A stretch of DNA of 64,000 nt from Paralimibaculum aggregatum (GCF_030270585.1 NZ_BSYI01000024.1:1-64000); one strand, 5' to 3'. Shown: positions 18,553 through 26,576, counted from the first letter of the stretch. Numbers and translations are program-made. The notes: generated by a model not told the origin, from the sequence alone.

Positions 18553-19686
18553 TCAGAAGCTCTGGCGCACCTCGAGCACGCGGAGCGCATCCTGCCCGAG
18601 CTGCAGGTAGAAATGCCCGGTGCCGCCATAGGCCGTGAGGAAATTCTGCCAGCCCTCGATGCTGTTGGCCTGCCGGGCCGCCTGGAAGGCCTCTTCGATC
18701 GGCGGCAGGGGCTCGGTCCGGCGCTCCGGCGCAGCGGCCTCCGGCGCCTCCGCAGCCGTGGCGGCGGTGCGGGTGCCCGGCTCGTCGGGCACGGCGGCGC
18801 CCGCGGGTGCAGGGGCGGCATCGACGGCCGCGGCAGGTTCGGCGGCGGGCGGTCCGGCCTCTGCCGGAACCTCCGGCGCCCCGCGCACCAGCGCGAAATT
18901 GCCGATCATCTCGTCGTAATAGGCCGGGCGCTGGCGATGGCCGACCTGCTGGGAGAGCGCACGCACCTCGGTCCGCAGGCGCCGCGCGAGTTCCGGCAGC
19001 GGCAGGTCCGGCTCCTCCATCAGCGGCAGCAGCTTGCGCGTGAAGACCGAGTTGGGGTCGGCGTCCTCGTCGCTCAGCCGGTCGAGCGCCACCTGCCCGG
19101 CGCCGGCGGAATAGATGATGAAGCTGCCTTCGGGGGGCACGGTCATCGCCAGCCCCTTGCGCCCGCCGATACTGCGGCCATAGGCGGTCTCGAAGGGGTT
19201 GTCGCGGCAGGCGTCGATCACCGCGATGGTCAGCGCCGCGCCGCTTTCCCGGAGCTCGGCGAGGATCCCCGAGAGCGGCAGCGACTCGCGCTTGATGAGG
19301 GCCTGGTCCTCTGCCGTCGCCTCGGGCACATCGACCGGCAGCAGGAAGTTCTCACCGTCGATCTCGACCCCGTGACCGGCATAGAAGAAGAAGGCGGTGT
19401 CGCCGGGCGCCAGGCTGCGGGCAAAGGCCGAGATCGCCAGCGTCGCCTCGCGCTCGCCGAGATCGGCATGGGTGCTCACGGCGAAGCCGAGGCGCTCGAG
19501 CTTGTCGCTGACGGCGAGGGCGTCGTTGACCGCCTTTTCGAGCCGGGGCAGCGTGCGATATGCGTCGTTGCCGATCACCAGCGCGCGGCGCGTCTCGGCG
19601 CGTGCATCGGGTGCGACGGCGGGCGAGACGAGGACGGATGCGGTCAGGACGGCGGACAGAACTGCGAAGATGCGTCGGGCATGCAT
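18553..19686 (-). CDS. Secreted caspase-like (C14) cysteine peptidase
   Basis: A 377-residue exported protein with a caspase/metacaspase p20-like domain. The signal peptide spans 1-30 (cleavage near ARA). The catalytic dyad is H105 in YAGHGVE and C160 in DACRDNPF, both in typical context after RALVIGNDAY. The domain ends near 265, followed by a low-complexity Ala/Pro/Glu linker (about 268-325) and a C-terminal conserved-looking segment (EAFQAARQANSIEGWQNFL). Such proteins are often periplasmic and of unknown target. Divergent from dddL across only 52 bases. Confidence 0.88.
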   Translation of the reverse strand: MHARRIFAVLSAVLTASVLVSPAVAPDARAETRRALVIGNDAYRTLPRLEKAVNDALAVSDKLERLGFAVSTHADLGEREATLAISAFARSLAPGDTAFFFYAGHGVEIDGENFLLPVDVPEATAEDQALIKRESLPLSGILAELRESGAALTIAVIDACRDNPFETAYGRSIGGRKGLAMTVPPEGSFIIYSAGAGQVALDRLSDEDADPNSVFTRKLLPLMEEPDLPLPELARRLRTEVRALSQQVGHRQRPAYYDEMIGNFALVRGAPEVPAEAGPPAAEPAAAVDAAPAPAGAAVPDEPGTRTAATAAEAPEAAAPERRTEPLPPIEEAFQAARQANSIEGWQNFLTAYGGTGHFYLQLGQDALRVLEVRQSF

Positions 19687-19738
19687 AGCGGTCTCCCTTC
19701 CCTCGCCTTACCTCTCAGATAGCACGGACAGGCGGGAA

Positions 19739-20428
19739 ATGGCATTGCAGGAACGGGCGGATGACGGCGCGGCGCGGCGGCTCTCGGCGGAGCCGGACTG
19801 GATCTATCTGCTGACGGAGATCTACGAACTCTACCGCAATTCGGGGGCCGGGGGCTCGACCAAGATCCGCAGTCACCAGCGCGCGGTGCGCGAGGCGATC
19901 CGCCGGGTGCAGGCGGCGGCGCCCAGCCTGCGCTTTCCCGAGCCGGCGGCGAAGCCGGTGACCGCACATCTCAGGCGCGCGTTCGACCGCGGCCGGCTGA
20001 CCCACATGGCGCCGCTGGTCCGGGCGATCGAGAACGTGTCCGGCCGGCTGGCCTGGCTGCACGGCTACGACCGGATGCCGCGCGGGCTCGCCGAGCGCTA
20101 CGCCTTCGCGGAGTTCACCGGCCCCTCGGGCCCGGTGGAGACCCGCGAGATCATCCTCGGGCTGGTGCTCTTCGCGCCAGGCTGCACCTATCCCGCCCAT
20201 GCCCATGACGGGATCACCGAGAGCTACTATGTGCTCTCCGGCACCGTCTCGGAGAACGACGACGGCGTCTATGCCCCCGGCTCGATGATCTTCAACCCGC
20301 CCGGGAGGATGCATCGCATCACGGTCGGCGCGCGCGATCCGGCGCTGCTCGTCTATGCCTGGGCGGGCTCGCAGGAGCGGCTCGCCGGGCAGAAGATGAC
20401 CTTCTCGCGCAAGCCGCGGGCCGGCTGA
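19739..20428 (+). CDS. dddL: DddL-type dimethylsulfoniopropionate (DMSP) lyase
   Basis: A cupin enzyme of 229 residues that should cleave DMSP to acrylate and dimethyl sulfide. The helical N-terminal half includes DWIYLLTEIYELYR and GGSTKIRSHQRAVREAI, and the C-terminal cupin has the metal-binding set H154, H156, E161 and H192 (TYPAHAHDGITESYYVLSG, then NPPGRMHRI). The overall pattern agrees with the DMSP_lyase family as I recall DddL from Rhodobacter/Sulfitobacter; DddQ and DddW are shorter relatives. ATG 19739 has a purine-rich GGCGGGAA immediately before it, closer than ideal. Two bases separate it from a TauE/SafE exporter gene. Confidence 0.8.
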   Translation: MALQERADDGAARRLSAEPDWIYLLTEIYELYRNSGAGGSTKIRSHQRAVREAIRRVQAAAPSLRFPEPAAKPVTAHLRRAFDRGRLTHMAPLVRAIENVSGRLAWLHGYDRMPRGLAERYAFAEFTGPSGPVETREIILGLVLFAPGCTYPAHAHDGITESYYVLSGTVSENDDGVYAPGSMIFNPPGRMHRITVGARDPALLVYAWAGSQERLAGQKMTFSRKPRAG

Positions 20429-20430
20429 GC

Positions 20431-21177
20431 ATGGGTGATCTCATGGCGCTGGCGCTGCCGGCGACGCTGGCCTTCCTGCTGGCCGGAACCATCAAGGGCA
20501 CGGTCGGGATCGGGCTCCCGACCGCGTCGGTCGGCATCCTGTCGCAGATCGTCAGCCCGCACGAGGCGATCGCGCTGGTCTGCCTGCCGATGGTGGTGGC
20601 CAATGCCTGGCAGGTCTGGCGCATGGGCGACGTGATGGGCGCAGCGCGGCGCTATGCGCTGTTCGGCGCGGTGCTGGTGACGGTTCTCTGGTTCACCACC
20701 TCTCTGACGGCGACCGTTTCCGAGCGCGTGCTGGTCGGCGGCATCGGCGGGGTGGTTGCGGTGTTCTCGCTGTTGAACCTGTTCTTCGTGCCGGTGGCGA
20801 TCGCGGCCCGGCACGACCGGGCGGCGCAGGTCGGGTTCGGGGTGCTGGCAGGCGGGCTCGGCGGGCTCACCGGGATCTGGGCGGCGCCGCTGGTGGCCTA
20901 TCTGCTGGGGCGCGGGGTGGACAAGGACGAGTTCGTCCGCGCCACCGGGCTGCTGATCTTCCTCGGCGCGCTGCCGCTGGCTGCCGGCTTCTGGTGGGAG
21001 GGGCTGCTGACGCCGCCGCTGGCCGGTCTCTCGGCGGCGATGGTCCTGCCGACGCTGGCCGGCTTCGCGCTCGGCGAGGCGCTGCGCGCGCGGCTGCCGG
21101 CGGAGCGTTTCCGCAAGGTGGTGCTGCTGGTCTTCCTCGCCATGGGGCTCAATCTGATCCGCCGCGCCCTGTTCTGA
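20431..21177 (+). CDS. TauE/SafE-family membrane exporter
   Basis: A 248-residue integral membrane protein with about seven to eight hydrophobic helices. The family hallmark GTIKGTVGIGLPT (about 19-31) and its repeat GGLGGLTGIWAAPLV (about 145-160) are clear. Members export sulfite, sulfoacetate or other anions in sulfonate and organosulfur metabolism. It follows dddL by 2 bases, so it is cotranscribed and possibly exports a DMSP breakdown product such as acrylate or a sulfur anion; this is inference from context. Confidence 0.9.
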   Translation: MGDLMALALPATLAFLLAGTIKGTVGIGLPTASVGILSQIVSPHEAIALVCLPMVVANAWQVWRMGDVMGAARRYALFGAVLVTVLWFTTSLTATVSERVLVGGIGGVVAVFSLLNLFFVPVAIAARHDRAAQVGFGVLAGGLGGLTGIWAAPLVAYLLGRGVDKDEFVRATGLLIFLGALPLAAGFWWEGLLTPPLAGLSAAMVLPTLAGFALGEALRARLPAERFRKVVLLVFLAMGLNLIRRALF

Positions 21178-21249
21178 ACGCCGGCGCAGGCAGGGAGTTG
21201 ATTATCGCCCGCACTGCCCCTAGGACGGGGGAAAGCCGAGAGGAGCGAA

Positions 21250-22122
21250 ATGCCGACGAGCGATCCCACCCTTCTGGTCTCGACCGACTGGCTGGCCGAG
21301 CGCCTCGGCGGCCCCGACATCCGCATCCTCGACGGGAGCTGGCACCTGCCGGATACCGGCCGCGACGCGCGCGCCGAGTATGCCGCGGGCCATATCCCGG
21401 GTGCGCGCTTCTTCGACATCGACGCGATCTCCGACCGGAAATCGGCGCTGCCGCACATGCTGCCTCCGGTGGAGCAGTTCGTCTCGGCGGTGCGCCGGCT
21501 CGGCATCGGCGACGGGCACCGGGTGGTGGTCTACGACCAGGCCGGGCTGTTCTCCGCCGCGCGGGTCTGGTGGATGTTCCGCGTCTTCGGGCACGAGGAT
21601 GTGGCGGTGCTCGACGGCGGGCTGCCGAAATGGGTCGCCGAGGACCGTCCGCTCGAGGACATGGAACCGGATATCCGCGAGCGCCACTACACCGCACGGC
21701 GCGATGCCTCGCTGGTGCGCGACGTCACCCAGGTCGCCGGCGCGGTGAAGCTCGGCAGCGAGCAGATCGTCGATGCCCGCTCGCCCGGCCGGTTCGCCGG
21801 CGAGGAGCCGGAGCCGCGCGCCGGGCTGCGCGCGGGCCATATCCCCGGCGCGATGAACGTGCACTACCGGAGCCTGCTGGCGGCGGATGGCACGATGCGC
21901 CCGCCCGAGGAACTGAAGGCCGTCTTCGAGGCGGCCGGGGTCGATCTGGAGCGGCCGGTCGCCACCACCTGCGGCTCCGGCGTGACCGCCTGCATCCTCA
22001 GCCTGGCGCTGCATCGCATCGGACACGGGCGCAACGCGGTCTATGACGGTTCCTGGTCCGAATGGGGCGCCTATCCCGACCTCGCGATCGAGACCGGGCC
22101 GGCAGGCGGCGGGCAGGACTGA
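21250..22122 (+). CDS. sseA: 3-mercaptopyruvate sulfurtransferase (two-domain rhodanese)
   Basis: Transfers sulfur from 3-mercaptopyruvate to thiols or cyanide. The 290-residue protein has an inactive N-terminal rhodanese domain (about 8-140; YAAGHIPGARFFDID) and a catalytic C-terminal domain (about 160-285; RAGHIPGAMN). The active loop reads C241-GSGVTA, the mercaptopyruvate type rather than the CRKG(V)T of thiosulfate sulfurtransferases. Preceded by GAGGAG. It lies 72 bases after the TauE/SafE gene and 6 bases before a GNAT gene, probably the same transcript. Confidence 0.93.
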   Translation: MPTSDPTLLVSTDWLAERLGGPDIRILDGSWHLPDTGRDARAEYAAGHIPGARFFDIDAISDRKSALPHMLPPVEQFVSAVRRLGIGDGHRVVVYDQAGLFSAARVWWMFRVFGHEDVAVLDGGLPKWVAEDRPLEDMEPDIRERHYTARRDASLVRDVTQVAGAVKLGSEQIVDARSPGRFAGEEPEPRAGLRAGHIPGAMNVHYRSLLAADGTMRPPEELKAVFEAAGVDLERPVATTCGSGVTACILSLALHRIGHGRNAVYDGSWSEWGAYPDLAIETGPAGGGQD

Positions 22123-22128
22123 GCCGCG

Positions 22129-22665
22129 ATGGAGGCCGGGCAGGGCACGCCTGCGGAGGTCATCGTCACCTATCTCGAGATGACCGCGCGCCCGGCCGAG
22201 CCGCCGCGGCCGCTACCCGTGGGCCAGCGCCTGGCCCTCGTTGCCGCCGAGGCGCCGCCGGTGCACTGGTTCCTCTATCTCTACCGCGCCGTCGGGGCGG
22301 ACTGGCACTGGACCGACTGGCTCGAGCGGCCGGAGGCCGAGCTTGCCGGGTTCGTGCGCGACCCGAGGGTGACCATTCACACGCTGCTGACCGATGGCTG
22401 GCCCGGCGGCTTCTTCATGCTCGACACCCGCGAGGCCGGGGTCTGCGATCTCGCCTATTTCGGCCTGGTGCCGGAGGCGATCGGGCGCGGCCTCGGCAAC
22501 TGGCTGCTGGACACTGCGGTGCGCAGCGCCTGGGACCGGCCGGGCGTGGAGCGGGTCACGGTCAACACCTGCACGCTCGACCATCCGCGCGCGCTCGGGC
22601 TCTACCAGCGGGCGGGCTTCGTGCCGGTGCGCCGCGAGACGGTGACGCGCCAGCTCGGCGGCTGA
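22129..22665 (+). CDS. GNAT-family N-acetyltransferase
   Basis: A 178-residue acetyltransferase. The acetyl-CoA binding motif A is LVPEAIGRGLGNWLLDTAV (about 118-136, with the RGLG core), and motif B follows in NTCTLDHPRALGLYQRAGF. The N-terminal half includes PPVHWFLYLYRAVGADWHW, typical of a subgroup seen beside sseA in alphaproteobacteria, as I recall. It starts 6 bases after the sseA stop. Substrate unknown. Confidence 0.88.
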   Translation: MEAGQGTPAEVIVTYLEMTARPAEPPRPLPVGQRLALVAAEAPPVHWFLYLYRAVGADWHWTDWLERPEAELAGFVRDPRVTIHTLLTDGWPGGFFMLDTREAGVCDLAYFGLVPEAIGRGLGNWLLDTAVRSAWDRPGVERVTVNTCTLDHPRALGLYQRAGFVPVRRETVTRQLGG

Positions 22666-22750
22666 ACCGCCGTTTCGCCTCACTTCCCGCGGGATTGCCC
22701 TGCCTGATCGCGCTATCATGCGCCTCGCGGGGGCAACGCGTGAGGTTGCG

Positions 22751-23638
22751 ATGACAGAGACCGCAAAGACCGCAGGAACCGCCGGCGCCGAACAGACCGA
22801 GTTCGTGAGATTCTGGAACGAGATCCTCGTCCCGAAATTCGTGACGTACAAGCATGTGCTGGTGGGCGGGCTGAGCCGGCATTCCGACGCGATCCTGCCC
22901 GGGCTCGACGTGGTGCCCGGCATGCGGGTGCTCGATGCCGGCTGCGGCTTCGGCGACACCGCCTGCTGGCTCGCCGAGCAGGTCGGCCCCTCGGGCGAGG
23001 TCGTCGGCATCGACTGCTGCGACGGGTTCCTCGACTATGGCCGGCGCGAGGCCGCGGCGCGCGGGCTCGGCAACATTGTCTTTGCCGAGGCGGATGTGGA
23101 GAGCCACCCCTTCGAGGGCGATTTCGACATGGTGTTCTCCCGCTTCGGCACGATGTTCTTCTCGAACCCGGTCGCGGCGCTCAGGAACATGCGCCGGGCG
23201 CTGAAACCGGGCGGGAAGCTCACCCATATCGTCTGGCGCAACCGGGCCGACAATCCCTGGCTCTCCGCCGCGCGCGACGTGGTTCTGCGCCATCTGCCTC
23301 CGCCGGGGGAGGATGCGCAGACCTGCGGGCCGGGCCCCTTCTCGATGGCCGACCAGGAGACCGTCACCGGGCAGATGCACGCCGCCGGCTATTCGGAGAT
23401 CGTCTTCGAGCGGGTCGATGCCATGGTGCGCATGGGCGACGATATCGAGGACGCCATCGGCTTCCAGATCGCGCTCGGCCCCGCCGGCGAGGTCTATCGC
23501 GAGGCCGGCGACCTGGCGCTGGCGAAGGAGGCGGAGATCAAGGCCGATCTCGCGGCGCTGCTGCGCCCGCATGTCACCAGCGACGGGATCTGGATGGGCT
23601 CCTCCTCCTGGGTGATCTCTGCGCGCAACGCGGCGTGA
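22751..23638 (+). CDS. Class I SAM-dependent methyltransferase (UbiE/arsM-like fold)
   Basis: A 295-residue methyltransferase. SAM-binding motif I is VLDAGCGFGDTACWLA at about 63-78; motif II contains GIDCCDGFL and motif III FDMVFSRFGTMFF; the ALKPGGKL post-motif is also present. The N-terminal helical part (WNEILVPKFVTYKHVLVGGL) and the C-terminal cap define the substrate, which is unknown. I chose ATG 22751 (after TGAGGTTGCG) over an upstream in-frame start 33 bases earlier. A radical SAM gene follows after 55 bases. Confidence 0.87.
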   Translation: MTETAKTAGTAGAEQTEFVRFWNEILVPKFVTYKHVLVGGLSRHSDAILPGLDVVPGMRVLDAGCGFGDTACWLAEQVGPSGEVVGIDCCDGFLDYGRREAAARGLGNIVFAEADVESHPFEGDFDMVFSRFGTMFFSNPVAALRNMRRALKPGGKLTHIVWRNRADNPWLSAARDVVLRHLPPPGEDAQTCGPGPFSMADQETVTGQMHAAGYSEIVFERVDAMVRMGDDIEDAIGFQIALGPAGEVYREAGDLALAKEAEIKADLAALLRPHVTSDGIWMGSSSWVISARNAA

Positions 23639-23665
23639 GTGGCGCAGCAGGCCGGGATGCGCTAA

Positions 23666-23691
23666 GGCCTCCGGAAGCGACTCCGGAGGCC
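23666..23691 (+). promoter_or_regulatory. Hairpin sequestering the radical SAM Shine-Dalgarno sequence
   Basis: A perfect 10-bp stem: GGCCTCCGGA (23666-23675) pairs with TCCGGAGGCC (23682-23691), 6-base loop. The downstream arm contains GGAGG, the only Shine-Dalgarno of the gene starting at 23694. It has no T-tract, so translational control is as likely as termination of the upstream methyltransferase message. Confidence 0.65.
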
Positions 23692-23693
23692 CC

Positions 23694-24731
23694 ATGTTCG
23701 ACCCCGCCCGGCCCTACAGCTTCCACATCGAGCTGACCGACAAGTGCAATGCCGGCTGCCCGATGTGCCCGCGCACCCTGCATCTCGACCGCTGCCGTAC
23801 CGACCGCTCGGTGGTCTCGAATGTCGAGCTGGGGCTGGCGGATTTCCAGCGCCACTTCACCCCGGATCTGTCGGCGCGCACCGCCGAGGTGATCTTCGGC
23901 GGCGCCTATGGCGACCCGCTGGCGGCCACCGAGCTGCTGGAGGTCGTCGAGCATCTCACCGATCACGGCGTGCGCGTCGCCATCGCCACCAATGGCAGCC
24001 TGCGCAAGCCCGACTGGTGGGCCCGGATGGGCCGGGCCATGGCGCGCACCGGCTCGCGGCTCGAGCTGCATATCGACGGGCTCGAGGACACCAACGGGCT
24101 CTACCGGGTCGGCACCTTCTACGACAAGATCGTGGAGAACGCCGCCGCCTATATCGAGACCGGCGCCCGGGCCGAATGGCATTTCATCATCTTCCGCCAC
24201 AACGAGCACCAGATCGAGGAGGCGTTCCGCCGTTCCCGCGCGCTCGGCTTCGAGGGCTTCACGCTGATCGACACGGTGCGCTTCGGGCCGGAGGGGCGTT
24301 TCCCCTACCAGATGCCCGATGGCAAGATGCGCGAGCTCGAAGCGCCCACGCGGAAATCGGCGGATTTCCGGCTCGATGGTGGCGAGATCCGGCTCGCGAG
24401 CCGGGAGGACGCGGCAGAGGCCGCGGCCCCGCCGGTGCGCCCCATCGAGGGCATCGACTGCAAGTCGGCGGCGCGCAACTCGCCCTATATCTCGGCGCAC
24501 GGGCAGGTCTCGGCCTGCTGCTGGGTGGCGGGCTCCGGCGAGGAGAGCAGCTTCTTTGCCGGCCACCGGCTGGGTCCCGAGCGCTACAACCTGCGCAGCC
24601 GCCCGCTCGAGGAGATCATGCTCGACGAGCCCTTCGCCAGCCTCTATGCCGCGGCCTGGAAGGCGGACAGCCTCGCCACCTGCCGGCACAAATGCGGGCG
24701 GATGCGGCGCAACCGGCGCAACGCGCTCTGA
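23694..24731 (+). CDS. Radical SAM protein with SPASM-like C-terminal cysteines
   Basis: A 345-residue radical SAM enzyme. The [4Fe-4S] motif is C18-x3-C22-x2-C25 (CNAGCPMC), near the N-terminus as usual, followed by the partial TIM barrel (AEVIFGGAYGDPL, VRVAIATNGSLR, LELHIDGLED). The C-terminal region (about 255-345) has several cysteines: one in GIDCKSAARNS, two in SACCWVAG, and CRHKCGRMRR, as in SPASM auxiliary-cluster proteins. Substrate unknown; no obvious Cys- or Gly-rich precursor peptide is adjacent. Its ribosome site is inside a strong hairpin. The upstream methyltransferase may act with it. Confidence 0.87.
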   Translation: MFDPARPYSFHIELTDKCNAGCPMCPRTLHLDRCRTDRSVVSNVELGLADFQRHFTPDLSARTAEVIFGGAYGDPLAATELLEVVEHLTDHGVRVAIATNGSLRKPDWWARMGRAMARTGSRLELHIDGLEDTNGLYRVGTFYDKIVENAAAYIETGARAEWHFIIFRHNEHQIEEAFRRSRALGFEGFTLIDTVRFGPEGRFPYQMPDGKMRELEAPTRKSADFRLDGGEIRLASREDAAEAAAPPVRPIEGIDCKSAARNSPYISAHGQVSACCWVAGSGEESSFFAGHRLGPERYNLRSRPLEEIMLDEPFASLYAAAWKADSLATCRHKCGRMRRNRRNAL

Positions 24732-24880
24732 GCGCGGCCGGGCGGGGTTGCATCCGGCGGCCGGGCCTGCGAGCCTTGGCCTTCCGTGGCGGCCGCGACG
24801 ATCCGGCCGCAGAGATGGACCGCAGGCGGCGCCCGGAAGGGCATCCCCGGTCCGAACACCGGCTCGGAAAGCCAGATCCC

Positions 24881-25207
24881 ATGAAACTCTCGACCGACCA
24901 GATCGCGGCCGCCAAGGCCGTGCTCGGCGCCGACCCCCTGCCGCAGGATCACCCGGTGATCGCCGAACTCGAGCAGGCCTTCGGGCCCAACACCTTCTAT
25001 CTCGACCAGAACGGGCTGCTGATCTTCCAGGCTGCGGCGGAATGCGACGCCGATGGCGGCGAGGCCCGGCTGGTGCTCGTCGCCGCCTGGTCCGACGAGC
25101 AGAAGAGCGCGCTCGGCCGGATCGAGCCCGTGGACACCGGCATCACCGTGGCGCTCGGCGCGCCTACCGACAGCGCGGCGCCGGACACCCCCGACACCAC
25201 CGCGTGA
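24881..25207 (+). CDS. Small hypothetical protein
   Basis: A 108-residue acidic protein that I do not recognise. The first 85 residues look folded (LSTDQIAAAKAVLGADPL, NTFYLDQNGLLIFQAAAE, LVLVAAWSDEQ, TGITVALG) and the tail is Asp/Thr/Pro-rich and likely disordered. It has one Cys and no signal peptide or membrane segment. It lies 149 bases after the radical SAM gene; a weak purine stretch (CGGAAAG) precedes the ATG. Codon third positions are strongly G/C, as in real genes here. Position makes a link to the radical SAM enzyme possible but unproven. Confidence 0.65.
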   Translation: MKLSTDQIAAAKAVLGADPLPQDHPVIAELEQAFGPNTFYLDQNGLLIFQAAAECDADGGEARLVLVAAWSDEQKSALGRIEPVDTGITVALGAPTDSAAPDTPDTTA

Positions 25208-25213
25208 ACCGCA

Positions 25214-25246
25214 CCGCCCGGGCACCGCTTGCCGGTGCCCGGGCGG
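25214..25246. terminator. Bidirectional hairpin terminator
   Basis: A perfect 14-bp stem (25214-25227 with 25233-25246), loop of 5 bases, placed between the stops of two convergent genes (25207 and 25256). No T-tract on either side. Confidence 0.8.
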
Positions 25247-25255
25247 CGCCTCGCC

Positions 25256-25909
25256 TCAGCGGCGCATCAGCCCGTCGAGCACGTCGTCGAGCACCGAGCC
25301 GTCGCCGTCCTGGTCGAGCATCGAGAGCAGCGGGCCGAGGCCGACGTCCTGGCCCTCAGCCTGGTCCTTGCCGCCGCCGGTGAGCATGCCCATCACGGCA
25401 CCCATCAGGCCGCCGCCGATGCCACCCCCGATCGCGCCCTTGTCGGCACCGGAGCCGCCGCCGGCGATGGCGTCCATCATGCCCTGAAGGGTGTTGTCCG
25501 GCATCTGGCGCTGCATGCCGCCCTGCAGCATCGCTGCGATTGCCGGCAGGAACTGCTCCACGATCCCCGGCGAGACGCCGCTGCGCCCGGCCGCCTCGGC
25601 CGCGAGATCCTGCGTTGCCTGCGGCGAGCCGAGGATGTTCTCGAGAAAGCGCTGGCCCTGGGCCTGGCCCTCCGGCTCGGCGGCGCGGGCGGCGTCGTCG
25701 AAGAAGCCCGCCTCGCGCTCGCCCATCAACTGGCCGGCGACGGCGTCGAGCCCGCCGGCCTCGGCGCGCTTGCGGGTCGCCGAGGCGATGGTCGGCGCCA
25801 GCATGCCCGCCAGTTCGCCCGCCTCGGTCTCCTCGATCCCGAAGCGCTTCGCCAGCGTCGCAAGCCCCCGGCCATCCTGGGCCTCGTTGAGAAGACGTAG
25901 AAGCGACAT
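25256..25909 (-). CDS. DUF937-domain protein
   Basis: A 217-residue cytoplasmic protein with the DUF937 pattern: MSLLRLLNEAQDGRGLATLA near the start, then LAGMLAPTIASATRKRAEAG and FLENILGSPQATQDLAAEAA. The C-terminal quarter is a Gly/Met-rich segment (GGGIGGGLMGAVMGMLTGG) followed by an acidic DQDGDGS loop that resembles an EF-hand-type calcium motif, and DDVLDGLMRR. Start at 25909 after GAGGGG. The function of the family is unknown. Monocistronic. Confidence 0.82.
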   Translation of the reverse strand: MSLLRLLNEAQDGRGLATLAKRFGIEETEAGELAGMLAPTIASATRKRAEAGGLDAVAGQLMGEREAGFFDDAARAAEPEGQAQGQRFLENILGSPQATQDLAAEAAGRSGVSPGIVEQFLPAIAAMLQGGMQRQMPDNTLQGMMDAIAGGGSGADKGAIGGGIGGGLMGAVMGMLTGGGKDQAEGQDVGLGPLLSMLDQDGDGSVLDDVLDGLMRR

Positions 25910-26019
25910 CGCTCCCCTCCGTTCGCCGATTTTCCCTGTCGGCGAACCATGCCACAGCCAGCGCCAGCTGTCCGTTGCGGAAAGGCACGTGCCCCGCGGC
26001 AAAGCCTCTCGCCGCACTC

Positions 26020-26502
26020 TCACTGCGCGTTGTAGGCCCGCGCTACCTCGGCGAGCGATCGGCGGTTGGCGGCTTTCGGGGCGGCTCGCGCCGCGCCCGC
26101 AGCGCCGGCGGATGCCTCGGCAAGCCTGGCGGCGCATCGCTCGACGGCGGCCACGGCATGCTGGCCGTCGCCGCGCATCGGCGCGCGCACCACGGCCCGG
26201 TGCCTGTCCTCGGCCTCGGCGGAAAAATAGGCGATGGCGCCGAAAATCGTGCCTGTCAGCCCGCTGGTGGCGGTGATCTGCACCTCGGCGCGTTGCTCGG
26301 CGGGCAGCTCGATCATCTGCACCTGAGGCTGGATGCTGTCGTCGCTGCGCCGGATCTCGATCACCGTGCAGGCCGCGGCATCGCCATAGCGGCCGGCCAT
26401 CACGCGGTCGAACATCGGCGGCGTGGCGTCGACATTGGACCGGTCGAGCCCGAACGTGCAGCCACCGAGCAGGGCGAAAGGAAGAAGGGCGTGCAGTTTC
26501 AT
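26020..26502 (-). CDS. Small predicted lipoprotein of unknown function
   Basis: A 160-residue protein with a short lipoprotein signal, MKLHALLPFALLGGC, giving lipobox LLGG-C15. The mature part has a cystatin-like beta segment (QVQMIELPAEQRAEVQITAT) and an Ala-rich C-terminus ending RSLAEVARAYNAQ. No known family recognised. The Shine-Dalgarno GGGAGGA is 6 bases upstream but inside a hairpin. It lies downstream of the DUF3137 gene with a 74-base gap. Confidence 0.7.
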   Translation of the reverse strand: MKLHALLPFALLGGCTFGLDRSNVDATPPMFDRVMAGRYGDAAACTVIEIRRSDDSIQPQVQMIELPAEQRAEVQITATSGLTGTIFGAIAYFSAEAEDRHRAVVRAPMRGDGQHAVAAVERCAARLAEASAGAAGAARAAPKAANRRSLAEVARAYNAQ

Positions 26503-26507
26503 AATGT

Positions 26508-26533
26508 GATCCTCCCGTTGAAATGGGAGGATC
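26508..26533 (-). promoter_or_regulatory. Hairpin sequestering the lipoprotein Shine-Dalgarno sequence
   Basis: On the minus strand GATCCTCCC pairs with GGGAGGATC (9 bp, 26525-26533 with 26508-26516; 8-base loop). The second arm carries GGGAGGA, the ribosome site of the gene starting at 26502. It could be a thermosensor or processing/terminator hairpin following the DUF3137 gene. Confidence 0.6.
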
Positions 26534-26576
26534 CCGGCGGCGCCCGGCGGCCTTGGCAATGCGCCTGCCGCGTGCC

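Noticed and set aside
19397-19738. N-terminal extension of dddL by 114 residues
   Set aside because: It overlaps the divergent caspase-like gene antisense and has no similarity to the DMSP lyase N-terminus.
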